From positions 1 to 54,988 of the forward strand of contig NZ_WBKM01000223.1 of NCBI RefSeq assembly GCF_015714725.1: a DNA stretch of 54,988 nt. Reading direction: 5' to 3'. Origin of the DNA: Nostoc sp. WHI (lineage in GTDB: Bacteria; Cyanobacteriota; Cyanobacteriia; Cyanobacteriales; Nostocaceae). Positions 19,115 to 27,728 of this stretch are shown piece after piece. Positions within the stretch are counted from its first letter, which is position 1; every line of letters begins with the position of its first letter. The notes under the pieces were generated by a model. That model was not told the DNA's origin. It was given only the letters and a program-made list of their open reading frames with translations, and ran no database searches. Both the position numbers and the translations under genes were made by a program.

Positions 19115-21382
19115 ATGAGTTCTCCCCAACCCCCTCAAAAGCCACAAACGTTACTTGGTCAACTGACTCAAGCGGTACATACTATCCAAGCTAGGGTCGA
19201 TTTTTCTAAATTGGCGCTCAAGCCTAATGCCAAAGTACCGGAACTCTGGGTGCAGGATGCGGGGGCGGATAAGGCAGAGGTATATCCACTGTTAGGCGAT
19301 CGCTATATTCTAGGTCGTAGCTCCAAATCCAGCGATATCGTCATCCGTAACCCTGTTGTCAGCCAAATTCACCTGTCGCTATCGCGGAATTCTAATCAGC
19401 GCGCACCAGTTTTCATCATCAAAGACGAAAACTCCACCAATGGCATCTATCGGGGCAAGCGTCGTGTCAATTCCCTAGAGCTGCGTCACGGCGATATTCT
19501 CACCCTGGGGCCACCAGAACTGGCTGCTTCTGTGCGGTTGCAATATGTCGATCCACCAGCTTGGTACTTCAAAGCTGCAAGTTGGACAGCTTATGGTGTC
19601 GGCGGTGTCAGCGCTCTGTTTGCGTTGGTAATTGGTGTCGAATGGCTGAAATTTTCAGTCAGACCCCTCCCTACAGCCACTCGCGCCCCAGTAGTTGTTT
19701 ATGCTCGTGATGGAGCCACTCCCTTGCGAGAGCCTCGGACTACCTCTCACGTAGATATGAAGCGATTAGGGGAATTTGGCCCTTATTTGCCTGCTGCGGT
19801 GGTGGCTTCAGAGGATAGTCGTTATTACTGGCACTTTGGGGTTGACCCTCTGGGGATTTTACGAGCCGTGTTGATCAATAGCCGCAGTGGAGATGTGCAA
19901 CAAGGAGCCAGCACTGTAACCCAGCAAGTTGCTCGGAGTTTGTTCCGCGAGTATGTAGGCAGACAGGATACCCTTGGGCGTAAATTGCGGGAGGCAGTTG
20001 TCGCCTTGAAGCTAGAAACCTTTTACAGCAAAGATCAAATTTTGCTGATGTACTTAAATCGGGTTTTTTTGGGGGGGGATACTTCTGGCTTTGAGGATGC
20101 TTCTCAGTATTACTTTGAGAAGTCGGCTAAAGAATTAACTTTGGCAGAAGCAGCAACATTGGTAGGAATTTTACCTGCTCCTAACGCTTTCGATTTTTGT
20201 GGAGATGGGCCAAATAAGCTAGAAGCAGCTGAATACCGGAATCGCGTAATTAAGCGGTTGCTGGAGATGGGCAAAATTAAACCTGATGATGCAAACCGAG
20301 CTAGACGCTCTACAGTCCAAGTTAGTCCTAAGGTCTGTGAACAGCAAGCCAAAACCATCGCTCCTTATTTTTACAACTACGTCTTCTCTGAGCTTGAATC
20401 AATCTTGGGAGAAGGAGCGGCAAAAGAAGGCAACTATATCATTGAAACTCGGCTTGATCCAGCAATACAGAGCCAAGCTGAAGCAGCGTTGCGGAATTCA
20501 GTGAACAATGCTGGTAGAAATTTTAAATTTTCTCAAGGGGCAGTGGTCACTCTTGACTCTAGTACTGGCAGCATCCTCGCAATGGTGGGCGGGACTGATT
20601 ACAGAAAAAGTCAATTTAATCGTGCCGTTCAAGCCAAAAGACAACCAGGTTCTACCTTCAAAATCTTTGCTTACACCGCCGCTATTCAACAGGGGATTTC
20701 AGCATCCAATAGTTATTCCTGCGCTCCTTTTACTTGGCAAGGCTTCACTTATAAACCCTGTCGTTCAAGTGCTGGCAGTTTAGATATTGCCACTGGGCTG
20801 GCTCTTTCCGAAAATCCCATCGCTTTGCGAGTTGCCATAGAAGTTGGGCTGGATAAAGTTGTGGCGATGGCACAGAAGTTGGGAATAAAGTCAAACCTTG
20901 ATCCGGTTCCTGGCTTGGTACTAGGTCAAAGTGTAGTCAATGTTTTAGAAATGACTGGTGCTTTCGGCGTCATTGGCAATCGCGGTGTGTCGAATCCTCC
21001 TCATGCCATTAACCGAATTTTAGACAGTGGTGATTGCCGCGATCGCAATGATATCAAAACCTGCCGTGTAATCTACTCCTTTGACCAAGATCGGAATGCC
21101 AACAAACGTGTGCTATCAAATGGTGTAGCCGATGAGATGACTAGTTTGATGCGCGGCGTAATCACAAGAGGTACTGGTCGTAGTGCTGCTATTGGACTGA
21201 GAGAAGCTGGTAAAACTGGCACGACTGATAAAAACGTTGACTTATGGTTCATCGGTTTTATTCCCAGTCGGCGGCTTGTAACTGGTGTTTGGTTGGGAAA
21301 CGACAATAATTCCCCTACATCTGGCAGCAGCGCTCAAGCAGCTCAGTTATGGGGAAATTATATGGGGCGGATTACCAGATAA
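19115..21382 (+). CDS. FHA-domain class A penicillin-binding protein (transglycosylase/transpeptidase)
   Basis: A bifunctional peptidoglycan polymerase with an unusual cytoplasmic FHA domain. Order: FHA domain (about residues 55-135, with GRSSKSSDIVI, SQIHLSL and DENSTNGIY), a membrane helix (155-178) and a glycosyltransferase-51 domain. The latter has catalytic Glu233 in ASEDSRYYWHFG and QGASTVTQQVAR. The transpeptidase domain follows with SxxK at 513-516 (PGSTFK), SEN at 565-567 and KTG at 700-702 (GKTGTT). FHA domains bind phosphothreonine, so septal or lateral wall synthesis may be tied to a Ser/Thr kinase; that is inference from the family. 755 aa. Such FHA-PBPs are known from cyanobacteria. 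Confidence 0.93.
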   Translation: MSSPQPPQKPQTLLGQLTQAVHTIQARVDFSKLALKPNAKVPELWVQDAGADKAEVYPLLGDRYILGRSSKSSDIVIRNPVVSQIHLSLSRNSNQRAPVFIIKDENSTNGIYRGKRRVNSLELRHGDILTLGPPELAASVRLQYVDPPAWYFKAASWTAYGVGGVSALFALVIGVEWLKFSVRPLPTATRAPVVVYARDGATPLREPRTTSHVDMKRLGEFGPYLPAAVVASEDSRYYWHFGVDPLGILRAVLINSRSGDVQQGASTVTQQVARSLFREYVGRQDTLGRKLREAVVALKLETFYSKDQILLMYLNRVFLGGDTSGFEDASQYYFEKSAKELTLAEAATLVGILPAPNAFDFCGDGPNKLEAAEYRNRVIKRLLEMGKIKPDDANRARRSTVQVSPKVCEQQAKTIAPYFYNYVFSELESILGEGAAKEGNYIIETRLDPAIQSQAEAALRNSVNNAGRNFKFSQGAVVTLDSSTGSILAMVGGTDYRKSQFNRAVQAKRQPGSTFKIFAYTAAIQQGISASNSYSCAPFTWQGFTYKPCRSSAGSLDIATGLALSENPIALRVAIEVGLDKVVAMAQKLGIKSNLDPVPGLVLGQSVVNVLEMTGAFGVIGNRGVSNPPHAINRILDSGDCRDRNDIKTCRVIYSFDQDRNANKRVLSNGVADEMTSLMRGVITRGTGRSAAIGLREAGKTGTTDKNVDLWFIGFIPSRRLVTGVWLGNDNNSPTSGSSAQAAQLWGNYMGRITR

Positions 21383-21623
21383 ATTGGGCATTGGGGATGG
21401 GAACTATTGATCAATAAATGATCAATGGACTTTTGTGAAAAGCTAGCTAATGAATTTGGCGTGTTGTTAAAGGATGGGACAATTTCACTAAATAGGGCTT
21501 GCTGAAAAAGTAAAGGTTTGATTCCATTCACCAATATGGACACCCTCGCCTCGTGGCTCATCACCACTTTGTTTAATTTCATTGAGGAGAGCTACTTTCA
21601 GTTGAGATAGCTTTATTAAATTA

Positions 21624-21932
21624 ATGGAAGCTTTACCCGATAATTGGGCAGATATTCAGCCTGATACTGTATATCTTTCAATCAGTGGTCTGCTAATTTC
21701 ATTTGCAAGTGAACAAATAAAGCTGGGATTAAAATATGATCAGAAAGGGAAACATTTAAAAGCCATTGAGAAAGGGCAAGTACCCCCTCGCGGTAATGTT
21801 GGGTTGGTTGCTTCCCAAGAATCAGGCTACGATTTGAAATCTAAAGTCTTAGGTAAAGGTGGCGATCGCCGATTTCATGCAAAATTTATTGATGGTACAT
21901 TACACTTCCCAGGTTTGGTAACAGAACATTAA
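21624..21932 (+). CDS. Small protein of unknown function, possible toxin-domain remnant
   Basis: I do not recognise the family. The 102-aa product ends in GYDLKSKVLGKGGDRRFHAKFIDGTLHFPGL, a beta-rich stretch with charged GGDRRFHAK. It has the look of a C-terminal toxin or nuclease domain cut loose from a longer protein. An acidic small protein gene starts 11 bp downstream on the same strand, as in toxin-immunity pairs. No trafficking domain is present. There is no good ribosome site before the ATG. Confidence 0.5.
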   Translation: MEALPDNWADIQPDTVYLSISGLLISFASEQIKLGLKYDQKGKHLKAIEKGQVPPRGNVGLVASQESGYDLKSKVLGKGGDRRFHAKFIDGTLHFPGLVTEH

Positions 21933-21943
21933 ACCCACAGAAT

Positions 21944-22339
21944 ATGACAAGACTGGAATTAAAAAATCATCAAGTCTGGCGAGATTTAACTGAAATATTA
22001 GAAAATTTAGATGCCAATATTCTTGTTCAAGAACATCTTAACCAATGTGATTATAAAGTCTGCGGTTACTGGGATGAACAAGATGAATATTATGAAATAA
22101 TTACGTTGCCTCGTATCCTAAAAGCCGAATTAGTTAGCAGTTCTATTGGTGTTACTCACCAAGAACGTTTTTTACAACTAAGGTTTTCACTTGTAGCTTC
22201 TGGTGCTGATGCCACACAAGCGCAAAATAATCATACTCAAAAGATTGGTGAGTTAGTTCTTGTTTATGATGAAAATCTAGAATTTATTGATGAGAATTGG
22301 CTTTTAGATATCGATTCTCCAATGCTTGAGATAAGTTGA
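21944..22339 (+). CDS. Small acidic protein of unknown function, paired with upstream gene
   Basis: The 131-aa protein is acidic (many Glu and Asp, e.g. GYWDEQDEYYEI and VYDENLEFIDENW) and soluble. It follows the preceding small gene by 11 bp and so is very likely co-transcribed. Acidity and position fit an immunity or antitoxin role for the upstream protein, but no motif proves it. Confidence 0.55.
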   Translation: MTRLELKNHQVWRDLTEILENLDANILVQEHLNQCDYKVCGYWDEQDEYYEIITLPRILKAELVSSSIGVTHQERFLQLRFSLVASGADATQAQNNHTQKIGELVLVYDENLEFIDENWLLDIDSPMLEIS

Positions 22340-22429
22340 ACTTCACTCATTGCTTGCATCGATTTCTGGACAAAATTCGTCGTGACGGGGTATGAGTAGC
22401 ATTCACGCAGAAAACCGGGTTAAGAGATA

Positions 22430-23361
22430 TTACATAAGCAATACAAGCATTTTTAGTAGAAACTTACTGGCAGATTGGGCGTTATATTGTCGAGTTTGAG
22501 CAAGCGGGCAAGGAACGGGCAGAATATGGCAGTAAGTTGTTACAGGTGCTTTCACGAGATTTGAAAGCGGCGTATGGTAAGGGGTTTAGCCGTTCTAATT
22601 TGCAGTATATGCGTCTGTTTTATTTGAACTATGAGAATTGCCAAACACTGTCTGGCAAATTGAGTTGGTCGCACTATACGGAGCTTTTAGCTATTTCGGA
22701 TGATTTGGCGCGGTCATTTTATGAACAGCAGTGCATCCAAGATCGCTGGAGTGTGCGGGAGTTGAAACGCCAGAAGGATTCGGCTTTGTTTGAGCGGGTG
22801 GCGTTGAGTAAGGATGGGCGGAGATTTTGGCACTGGCTAAGGATGGGCAACGGATCGAGTCGGCGCGGGATGTGGTGAAAGATCCTTATGTGTTCGAGTT
22901 TTTGGATTTACCAGACCGCTATTATCGTGAGAGTGAGTTAGAAAATCGTTTAATTGCTGAGTTGGAGAAATTTCTACTTGAGTTGGGCAAGGGGTTTGCA
23001 TTTATTGGGCAGCAATACCGAATTACGTTAAACAACACGCATTTTTTTGTGGATTTGGTGTTTTCTCATCGCATTCTCAAGTGTTTTGTCTTTAATCGAT
23101 CTGAAGACGCGATCGGTGAGTCATCAGGATATTGGACAGATGAATATGTATCTAAATTATTTTCGCGCTGAGGAGAATATGGAGGATGACAACGAGCCGA
23201 TAGGGATTGTGTTGGCGCGAGATAAGGATGAGATTTTGGTTGAGTATGCGACGGGTGGTATTTCTAATCAGCTTTTTGTGTCAAGATATCAACTTTATTT
23301 GCCAGATCCGGAGCTTTTAAAGCAGGAGTTAAGACGGCTTTTGGAGGTAAATGATGGGTGA
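22430..23361 (+). pseudogene. DUF1016 (YhcG-type PDDEXK nuclease) pseudogene
   Basis: Three overlapping frames together give a DUF1016 protein. The first has VETYWQIGRYIVEFEQAG... through LSRDLKAAYGKGFSRSNLQYMRLF to VALSKDGRRF. A frameshift near 22830 leads to ...DPYVFEFLDLPDRYY and FLLELGKGFAFIGQQYRIT with NTHFFVDLVF. A second frameshift near 23090 leads to LIDLKTRSVSHQDIGQM and KYQLYLP-like SRYQLYLPDPELLKQEL. A TAA in frame cuts the N-terminus near 22440. Family members act in DNA-end metabolism or toxin-like contexts. The broken frames show the gene is no longer functional as one protein. Confidence 0.8.
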
Positions 23362-23492
23362 TGTTCCCTGCCCCCTAATTGCCGATGTCGTTTAACTACA
23401 CATTTAACGACTCATAGCGATCACTAATTTTTGGCAGCTTGCTCTCAGCCGCTTCTGTGGGAGAGATCGCCTGACATAGTAGATGGGGATCT

Positions 23493-23533
23493 GTTAAACT
23501 AAGCTGCTTGATGGCTGAGTGGCTTAGTTTAAC
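23493..23533. terminator. 12-bp inverted repeat after the DUF1016 pseudogene
   Basis: GTTAAACTAAGC (23493-23504) and its exact complement GCTTAGTTTAAC (23522-23533) flank a 17-base loop. It lies between the pseudogene and the convergent 67-codon gene, so it could terminate both. Confidence 0.5.
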
Positions 23534-23545
23534 TCAATGTCTACT

Positions 23546-23749
23546 TTATTCTTGTTGCTTTAGTTTAATCTCTGATAAAATTTCATCTTTAATCTCAGCT
23601 TTCAACTTTTCTTTAAGGGGTAACAAAAACTCTTCATCTTTCAAAAGGGCTAATATTTCTTCTTTTGCTATTCCTCTTATTTTGGCCTCTTCATTTGGAT
23701 AATATTTTTGAGGTGGCGAACTTTCAAAAGATTCTTTGCTGAATGACAT
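23546..23749 (-). CDS. Small charged protein of unknown function
   Basis: A 67-aa protein with a Ser/Pro-rich N-terminus (SKESFESSPPQKYYPNEEA) and a strongly helical Lys/Glu-rich rest (AKEEILALLKDEEFLLPLKEKLKAEIKDEIL). The amphipathic pattern favours a real gene over a shadow. I cannot name it. It lies in the accessory strip, followed by about 410 bases without a gene on its upstream side. Confidence 0.5.
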   Translation of the reverse strand: MSFSKESFESSPPQKYYPNEEAKIRGIAKEEILALLKDEEFLLPLKEKLKAEIKDEILSEIKLKQQE

Positions 23750-24162
23750 AATTTTATAAACCTTAATAAATGATTTTCATATACTAAACTACTGTGACTG
23801 GTAGTAGCCACAAAAATTTTATAAAACTTAATTTAATTGGTACATTGAGAATTGCCAAAAATATTGATTGAAAGAATGCTTATCCAGCAAGGGTTACAGC
23901 CTTAGCGTAACTTTCTGTTCGATTGCTCATTTGGCAGAGAAAAGTAGTAAATAATTTCAGCGTATTGGTCAGATTGGTGTTCTCCAAAGCCTTAATCGAG
24001 AGAAACTAATTGCTGTCTAAATAGCTTTAATGTAAAAGCGGTATTTAATAGCTTTTTTGGCATTGAGGTGACAATCGTGTAATTTGGGTTTAGATGGTAG
24101 AGAGTAGAGCATATACTCTGAACAAAACTTGCCAACCTGATGTAAGACGCGCTGACTATTTC
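23750..24162. other. Intergenic region in the accessory strip
   Basis: About 410 AT-rich bases. I see no gene, hairpin or repeat that can be supported. Confidence 0.35.
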
Positions 24163-24576
24163 TTATACTCGCTCAACAACTTCATCTTTTTCCCAAATAA
24201 CTGATTCTTCCATTGTCCCAAGCACAGCGAAAGCTTTGGCCGCTTTAATGGTTGTATTCAAGTCAACGCAGGACTTGGCAGGATAAACACCTTCTTGCCC
24301 TCCAACTATCACGGATTCCTCCATATCTGATTTAGATGGGTCAACAAGATAATGAAAACTCTCATTATCAAATGTCAAATATACTACATATTTGCCTTGA
24401 CCACCACCTACAGCCATGTGAGTTTCCCTATCTGTTTCTAGGGTTACAAGTGTTTTCTGATGCCCGTTCAACTCTCTAATAGCTGATTCTATTTCTTGCC
24501 AACTATGGGCTTGCTCTACACAACCCCTGTTCTGATTTCCAATCCAATCTTCAACTGAAAATTTTGTAATGAACAT
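24163..24576 (-). CDS. Imm1-family immunity protein
   Basis: The product matches the Imm1 pattern as I recall it. A short N-terminal strand with a conserved Trp (FSVEDWIG) is followed by WQEIESAIRELNGHQKTLVTLE, and GGGQGKYVVYLTF is in the middle. The conserved region VGGQEGVYPAKSCVDLNTTI follows, and AAKAFAVLGTM is near the C-terminus. Imm1 proteins bind and neutralise deaminase-fold toxins. The gene sits directly after such a toxin gene. The frame opens with a GTG at 24588 that overlaps the toxin stop. I prefer ATG 24576, which has AGTGAGG six bases upstream. 137 aa. Confidence 0.85.
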   Translation of the reverse strand: MFITKFSVEDWIGNQNRGCVEQAHSWQEIESAIRELNGHQKTLVTLETDRETHMAVGGGQGKYVVYLTFDNESFHYLVDPSKSDMEESVIVGGQEGVYPAKSCVDLNTTIKAAKAFAVLGTMEESVIWEKDEVVERV

Positions 24577-24584
24577 AATTAACC

Positions 24585-25343
24585 TCACTTCAGTGTAATC
24601 GTCTGACGACCGCTAGGGCTAATAACTTCTATTTCTTCTAAACCAAGCTGTCTAGCCATTCCTTTCACACCTCCGTTCTGACCACATGCTCTGCAAAGAT
24701 CCCGATCAACTGTTAAATGCGCTCGACCTCCTCTTAATCCTGCATCAAACGCTTGTTGGAAGGCATCAGCTTCAGCATGTGTGCGACTAATTGGATTTAC
24801 TTTAAGTGTAATCTTTCTGCGATTGGGATTACTGCCAGCATTAATCCCAAAAAATACGCTACTACCCATCTCTAACTTTGCGATTGTAGCGCGATCATCC
24901 TCACTACCTGCTGAAGTCAGACCAAGCTTTTGCCTATACTCTGCTAATTCTTGAAAAATAAACTTATATATAAGCTGTCGCAGTTCTTGCGCCGGAGCTA
25001 AAGTGTTGATATCTGGATTTTCTACTACCTCTTCTTGGCCAACAGGACAGCTATAAACTACATAAGTCCATATTCCTGGATTACCTGCTTCAGCACTTTC
25101 ACCCTCATAAAAAGTAATCGTTCCATCTTCTTCGCATTTATAATAAGTTGAGTAAACATCTTCCCAATCGCAATCTGAGTTTTCTAGCGTCCATCGAATT
25201 GAAGCTAATACGCCAGCAATATGATGAGGTTCAGTCTCTCTCTGGACTAAACGCTCTCCCTCCCACTCAAAGTTGTGTAACTTAAGAGGCATTGCAACAC
25301 TAGCCACGAGGAAAGCAGCGAATTGATAATTATTAAATTTCAT
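24585..25343 (-). CDS. Deaminase-fold toxin, partner of the Imm1 protein
   Basis: The C-terminal third is a zinc-dependent nucleotide/nucleic-acid deaminase domain. His189-Ala-Glu191 in RTHAEADAFQQA supplies a ligand and the proton-shuttle Glu. Cys217-x-x-Cys220 in DRDLCRACGQNGGV supplies the other ligands, and GLEEIEVISPSGRQTI forms the final strands. Polymorphic-toxin deaminases of this kind attack DNA, RNA or nucleotides, and usually lie next to an Imm1 gene, as here. The N-terminal 150 residues (FEWEGERLVQRE..., WTYVVYSC) are not recognised, and I see no secretion or adhesin domain, so how it would be exported is unclear. 252 aa. Target base not deducible. Confidence 0.8.
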   Translation of the reverse strand: MKFNNYQFAAFLVASVAMPLKLHNFEWEGERLVQRETEPHHIAGVLASIRWTLENSDCDWEDVYSTYYKCEEDGTITFYEGESAEAGNPGIWTYVVYSCPVGQEEVVENPDINTLAPAQELRQLIYKFIFQELAEYRQKLGLTSAGSEDDRATIAKLEMGSSVFFGINAGSNPNRRKITLKVNPISRTHAEADAFQQAFDAGLRGGRAHLTVDRDLCRACGQNGGVKGMARQLGLEEIEVISPSGRQTITLK

Positions 25344-25486
25344 TTTAATATAAAGGATTAAATAATAATTTAAAGTAAAACTAAGTATGTCTTAGCCTAT
25401 ATTTACTATAAGACAAATTAAATCAAATGACAAGATATATACGATTTTATTGTCAAAAATGAATACATAATTTTAAAAACTAAAGT

Positions 25487-25582
25487 GGAGATGGCATTTT
25501 CCTTCTGCTGCTCAGTGACACCCAAATATCGCTTCAGAGATGCAAGAGAGCGATGACCGATGAGAGATTGAATCTGGTTTTC
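25487..25582 (-). pseudogene. Tyrosine recombinase/integrase C-terminal remnant
   Basis: The minus strand encodes IQSLIGHRSLASLKRYLGV followed by TEQQKENAI. This is the C-terminal box of a tyrosine recombinase: the LGH motif with the box II histidine, then RYL with the nucleophilic tyrosine. Nothing upstream in this frame resembles the rest of an integrase, and the flanks are CCCATTCC-type short repeats. It is a scar of an integrated element, beside the deaminase/Imm1 pair. Confidence 0.65.
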
Positions 25583-25671
25583 TGTTCCGATGATACTCAT
25601 ACCCCGGAATAGGGAATAGAGAATTGGGAATAGCAGCAACTTAATTCTCTTCTCCATTCCCCATTCCCTGA

Positions 25672-27105
25672 TTACTGATATCCTTGCCAAGGAATAACTT
25701 CCAGTTTGCCGCTAGGCTTGAATATCACTTGGAAGTGGGCGAGAGGTTCTTTGTCATTGGGAGCAGCGACATTGGAACCGTAGATAGCATTAAACATTTT
25801 AGGAAGGGGTGTTTCCCGAAAATAGTCAAAGGCGACTTGGTTGAGTGGTTCATAATCAGCAATTACACCATCTTTGTTAACCGCTACCCGATATTTCAAA
25901 TCTTGCGTAAAAGTGGGGGTGCCACCCCAAGATTGGCGAACTGTACTATAAAGCTTTTGCTTTAAACCGTTGACTAAATTAGACTCAGTAATTTTTACGC
26001 CGACTACCTCTGGCGTCCTAGCATATCCCTGCCAAGGGCTAACTTGTAACACGCTTTGTGTGGTAAATACTACTCGAAATTGGGCTATCGGTTCATTGGA
26101 GATGGGAGCGCGGTTAGCAGGATTGTAGAGTAGGTTAGGTAAAGGAGTTTTCCCCACTCCGAGATTCGCCTCTTTATTCACCGCTTTATAACCAACGATC
26201 GCCCCATCCGCAGCTACACCCAAACGATAGACCAAATCCTGTTGCAATTCTGAACGCTTAGTCCAAGCTGGATGAATTTGATTATAAACTTGGCGATTCA
26301 ATGCTCGCAACTGGGATGGATCAGTAATTTCTGGAACTGTATTTAAAAGTGCTTCTAAATCTTTAACTGCTGGCTTGGCACTAGCTGTAGGCGTTGGTGT
26401 AGACGTTGCAGCAGCGATAGGAATTGGAGCAGCTGATGCTGAAGGAGTAACGCTTTTTGTTGTAGAGCTAGTTTGCTCATCTGGCTTGGGCTGTGGTGGA
26501 CGCATTTGGGGAGGTGGAATCAAGTTAAAAGCGATCGCTGCTACTGCTAAACTTGATATTCCCACAGCAGCAGGAACAGCCTGTCTGATCAATGCCTGAC
26601 TAGCACCGCCATAGCGTCTGGTAACTGGTTGTAGTTCTAAAGAAAGTTCTGGTAAAGTTTGGGTATCAGCAAAAAATTGATCTACTGCTTCCACTAAATC
26701 AAACAACTGCACCGTACTCAAATCTATTTCAATAGGCGGATGTTTAGAATTGTTAGGGTGAGACTCAAACCCCTCTGAAGCACCTTCTGAATGTATAATT
26801 AATCTGTGTCGGTTGCTGTCAATTTTCTGAAACTCTACTAGCTCTGATTCCTGATTGTGCGCTTGCGGGTTGGGTACACTACTTAAAAATTCTTGGGCAT
26901 AGCCACTAACAGCCCTCACCAAACTTTCAAAAAATTCCCGCCCTCCCGTTAGGGGCTGATTATAACCAGATAAATAGCATTCTGCATTTACCAATATTGA
27001 TAATTCCGGGCGCGTTTCCTGGAAGTGTGCAGCCCTACTGACATCACTTAACCCTTCTAAAAGCAGTGTACAATTAGGCAGACTGTACTTACGTTGAATA
27101 TTCAT
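25672..27105 (-). CDS. DUF4335 domain protein
   Basis: A cyanobacterial protein of unknown function (477 aa). The N-terminal domain (residues 1-175, MNIQRKYSLPNCTLLLEG) is followed by a hydrophobic segment (AAVGISSLAVAAIAFNLI) and a Pro/Ser/Thr-rich linker. Two similar C-terminal units follow: QIHPAWTKRSELQQDLVYRL...PIAQFRVVF...PWQGYA, and TVRQSWGGTPTFTQDLKYRV...PLAHFQVIF...PWQGYQ. This pair of repeated units is a visible internal duplication. The gene overlaps the stop of the DUF3038 gene by four bases, and such DUF3038-DUF4335 pairs are typical of cyanobacteria, so they probably act together. Confidence 0.88.
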   Translation of the reverse strand: MNIQRKYSLPNCTLLLEGLSDVSRAAHFQETRPELSILVNAECYLSGYNQPLTGGREFFESLVRAVSGYAQEFLSSVPNPQAHNQESELVEFQKIDSNRHRLIIHSEGASEGFESHPNNSKHPPIEIDLSTVQLFDLVEAVDQFFADTQTLPELSLELQPVTRRYGGASQALIRQAVPAAVGISSLAVAAIAFNLIPPPQMRPPQPKPDEQTSSTTKSVTPSASAAPIPIAAATSTPTPTASAKPAVKDLEALLNTVPEITDPSQLRALNRQVYNQIHPAWTKRSELQQDLVYRLGVAADGAIVGYKAVNKEANLGVGKTPLPNLLYNPANRAPISNEPIAQFRVVFTTQSVLQVSPWQGYARTPEVVGVKITESNLVNGLKQKLYSTVRQSWGGTPTFTQDLKYRVAVNKDGVIADYEPLNQVAFDYFRETPLPKMFNAIYGSNVAAPNDKEPLAHFQVIFKPSGKLEVIPWQGYQ

Positions 27106-27728
27106 TCCACTTCACCGTCAAAAAGACTAATCCAGAACCGCTGCATTCCAGCTGTGCCGGTACAAAATAATAATTGCCCTAACAAATTTATAGCTAGCTC
27201 ATCTAATTTTTCATCAGAACTTAATGCCAGTACACCAGAGCGTCGAGCATTCATCCGACTCTTAAAATGCGCTCTAAACCGCTCTAGGTAATTAGATAGG
27301 CGCAAATTCTGTTCTAATGGAATCTGCTTTTCTTCCATTTGTTGACATATCATTAATAACTGGCGGATGACAACAGTTAAACGCCGTGCTATGTAGCAAG
27401 CAATCACCACCAGAGCTTTTGCTTCTATGATAGTTAAGGGACGGCGCATATGCGCTCTGCGTAGCGGATTAGAGCTACGCATCCGCCATAAATTTACCCT
27501 GTCTTTAACAATGCCTTTAAGATCCAATTCTTGAGAAAAAGCCAGGATTGCTTCCGAACCACCAAGCTCTAAAGCTTCAATTGCCAGTAAAATCAGGTCA
27601 ATTTGTAATCGCGTTCTTCGAGGACACGTCTTGGAAGCGATCGCAGGATCTGGTAGAGTGTCCAGAATCATCGGCAGTGAGTCTTGGATTGAACTGTTGA
27701 ACGGCGTTAAACTTGCGGACACATTCAT
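27102..27728 (-). CDS. DUF3038 domain protein
   Basis: A helical cyanobacterial protein of unknown function. Conserved-looking stretches are RLQIDLILLAIEALELGGSE, RVNLWRMRSSNPLRR, PLTIIEAKALVVIACYIARR and LAINLLGQLLFCTGTAGMQR. I set the start at ATG 27728 (MNVSASLTPFNSS); the frame is open back to 27848, but the additional residues do not look conserved. The 3' end overlaps the DUF4335 gene by four bases (ATGA), so the two are coupled. About 208 aa. Confidence 0.85.
   Translation of the reverse strand: MNVSASLTPFNSSIQDSLPMILDTLPDPAIASKTCPRRTRLQIDLILLAIEALELGGSEAILAFSQELDLKGIVKDRVNLWRMRSSNPLRRAHMRRPLTIIEAKALVVIACYIARRLTVVIRQLLMICQQMEEKQIPLEQNLRLSNYLERFRAHFKSRMNARRSGVLALSSDEKLDELAINLLGQLLFCTGTAGMQRFWISLFDGEVE

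Noticed and set aside
21490..21520. AGGGCTTGCTGAAAAAGT, which resembles an end of some cyanobacterial insertion sequences
   Set aside because: Only one end is visible, with no matching inverted repeat or transposase fragment nearby, so I cannot support an insertion sequence here.
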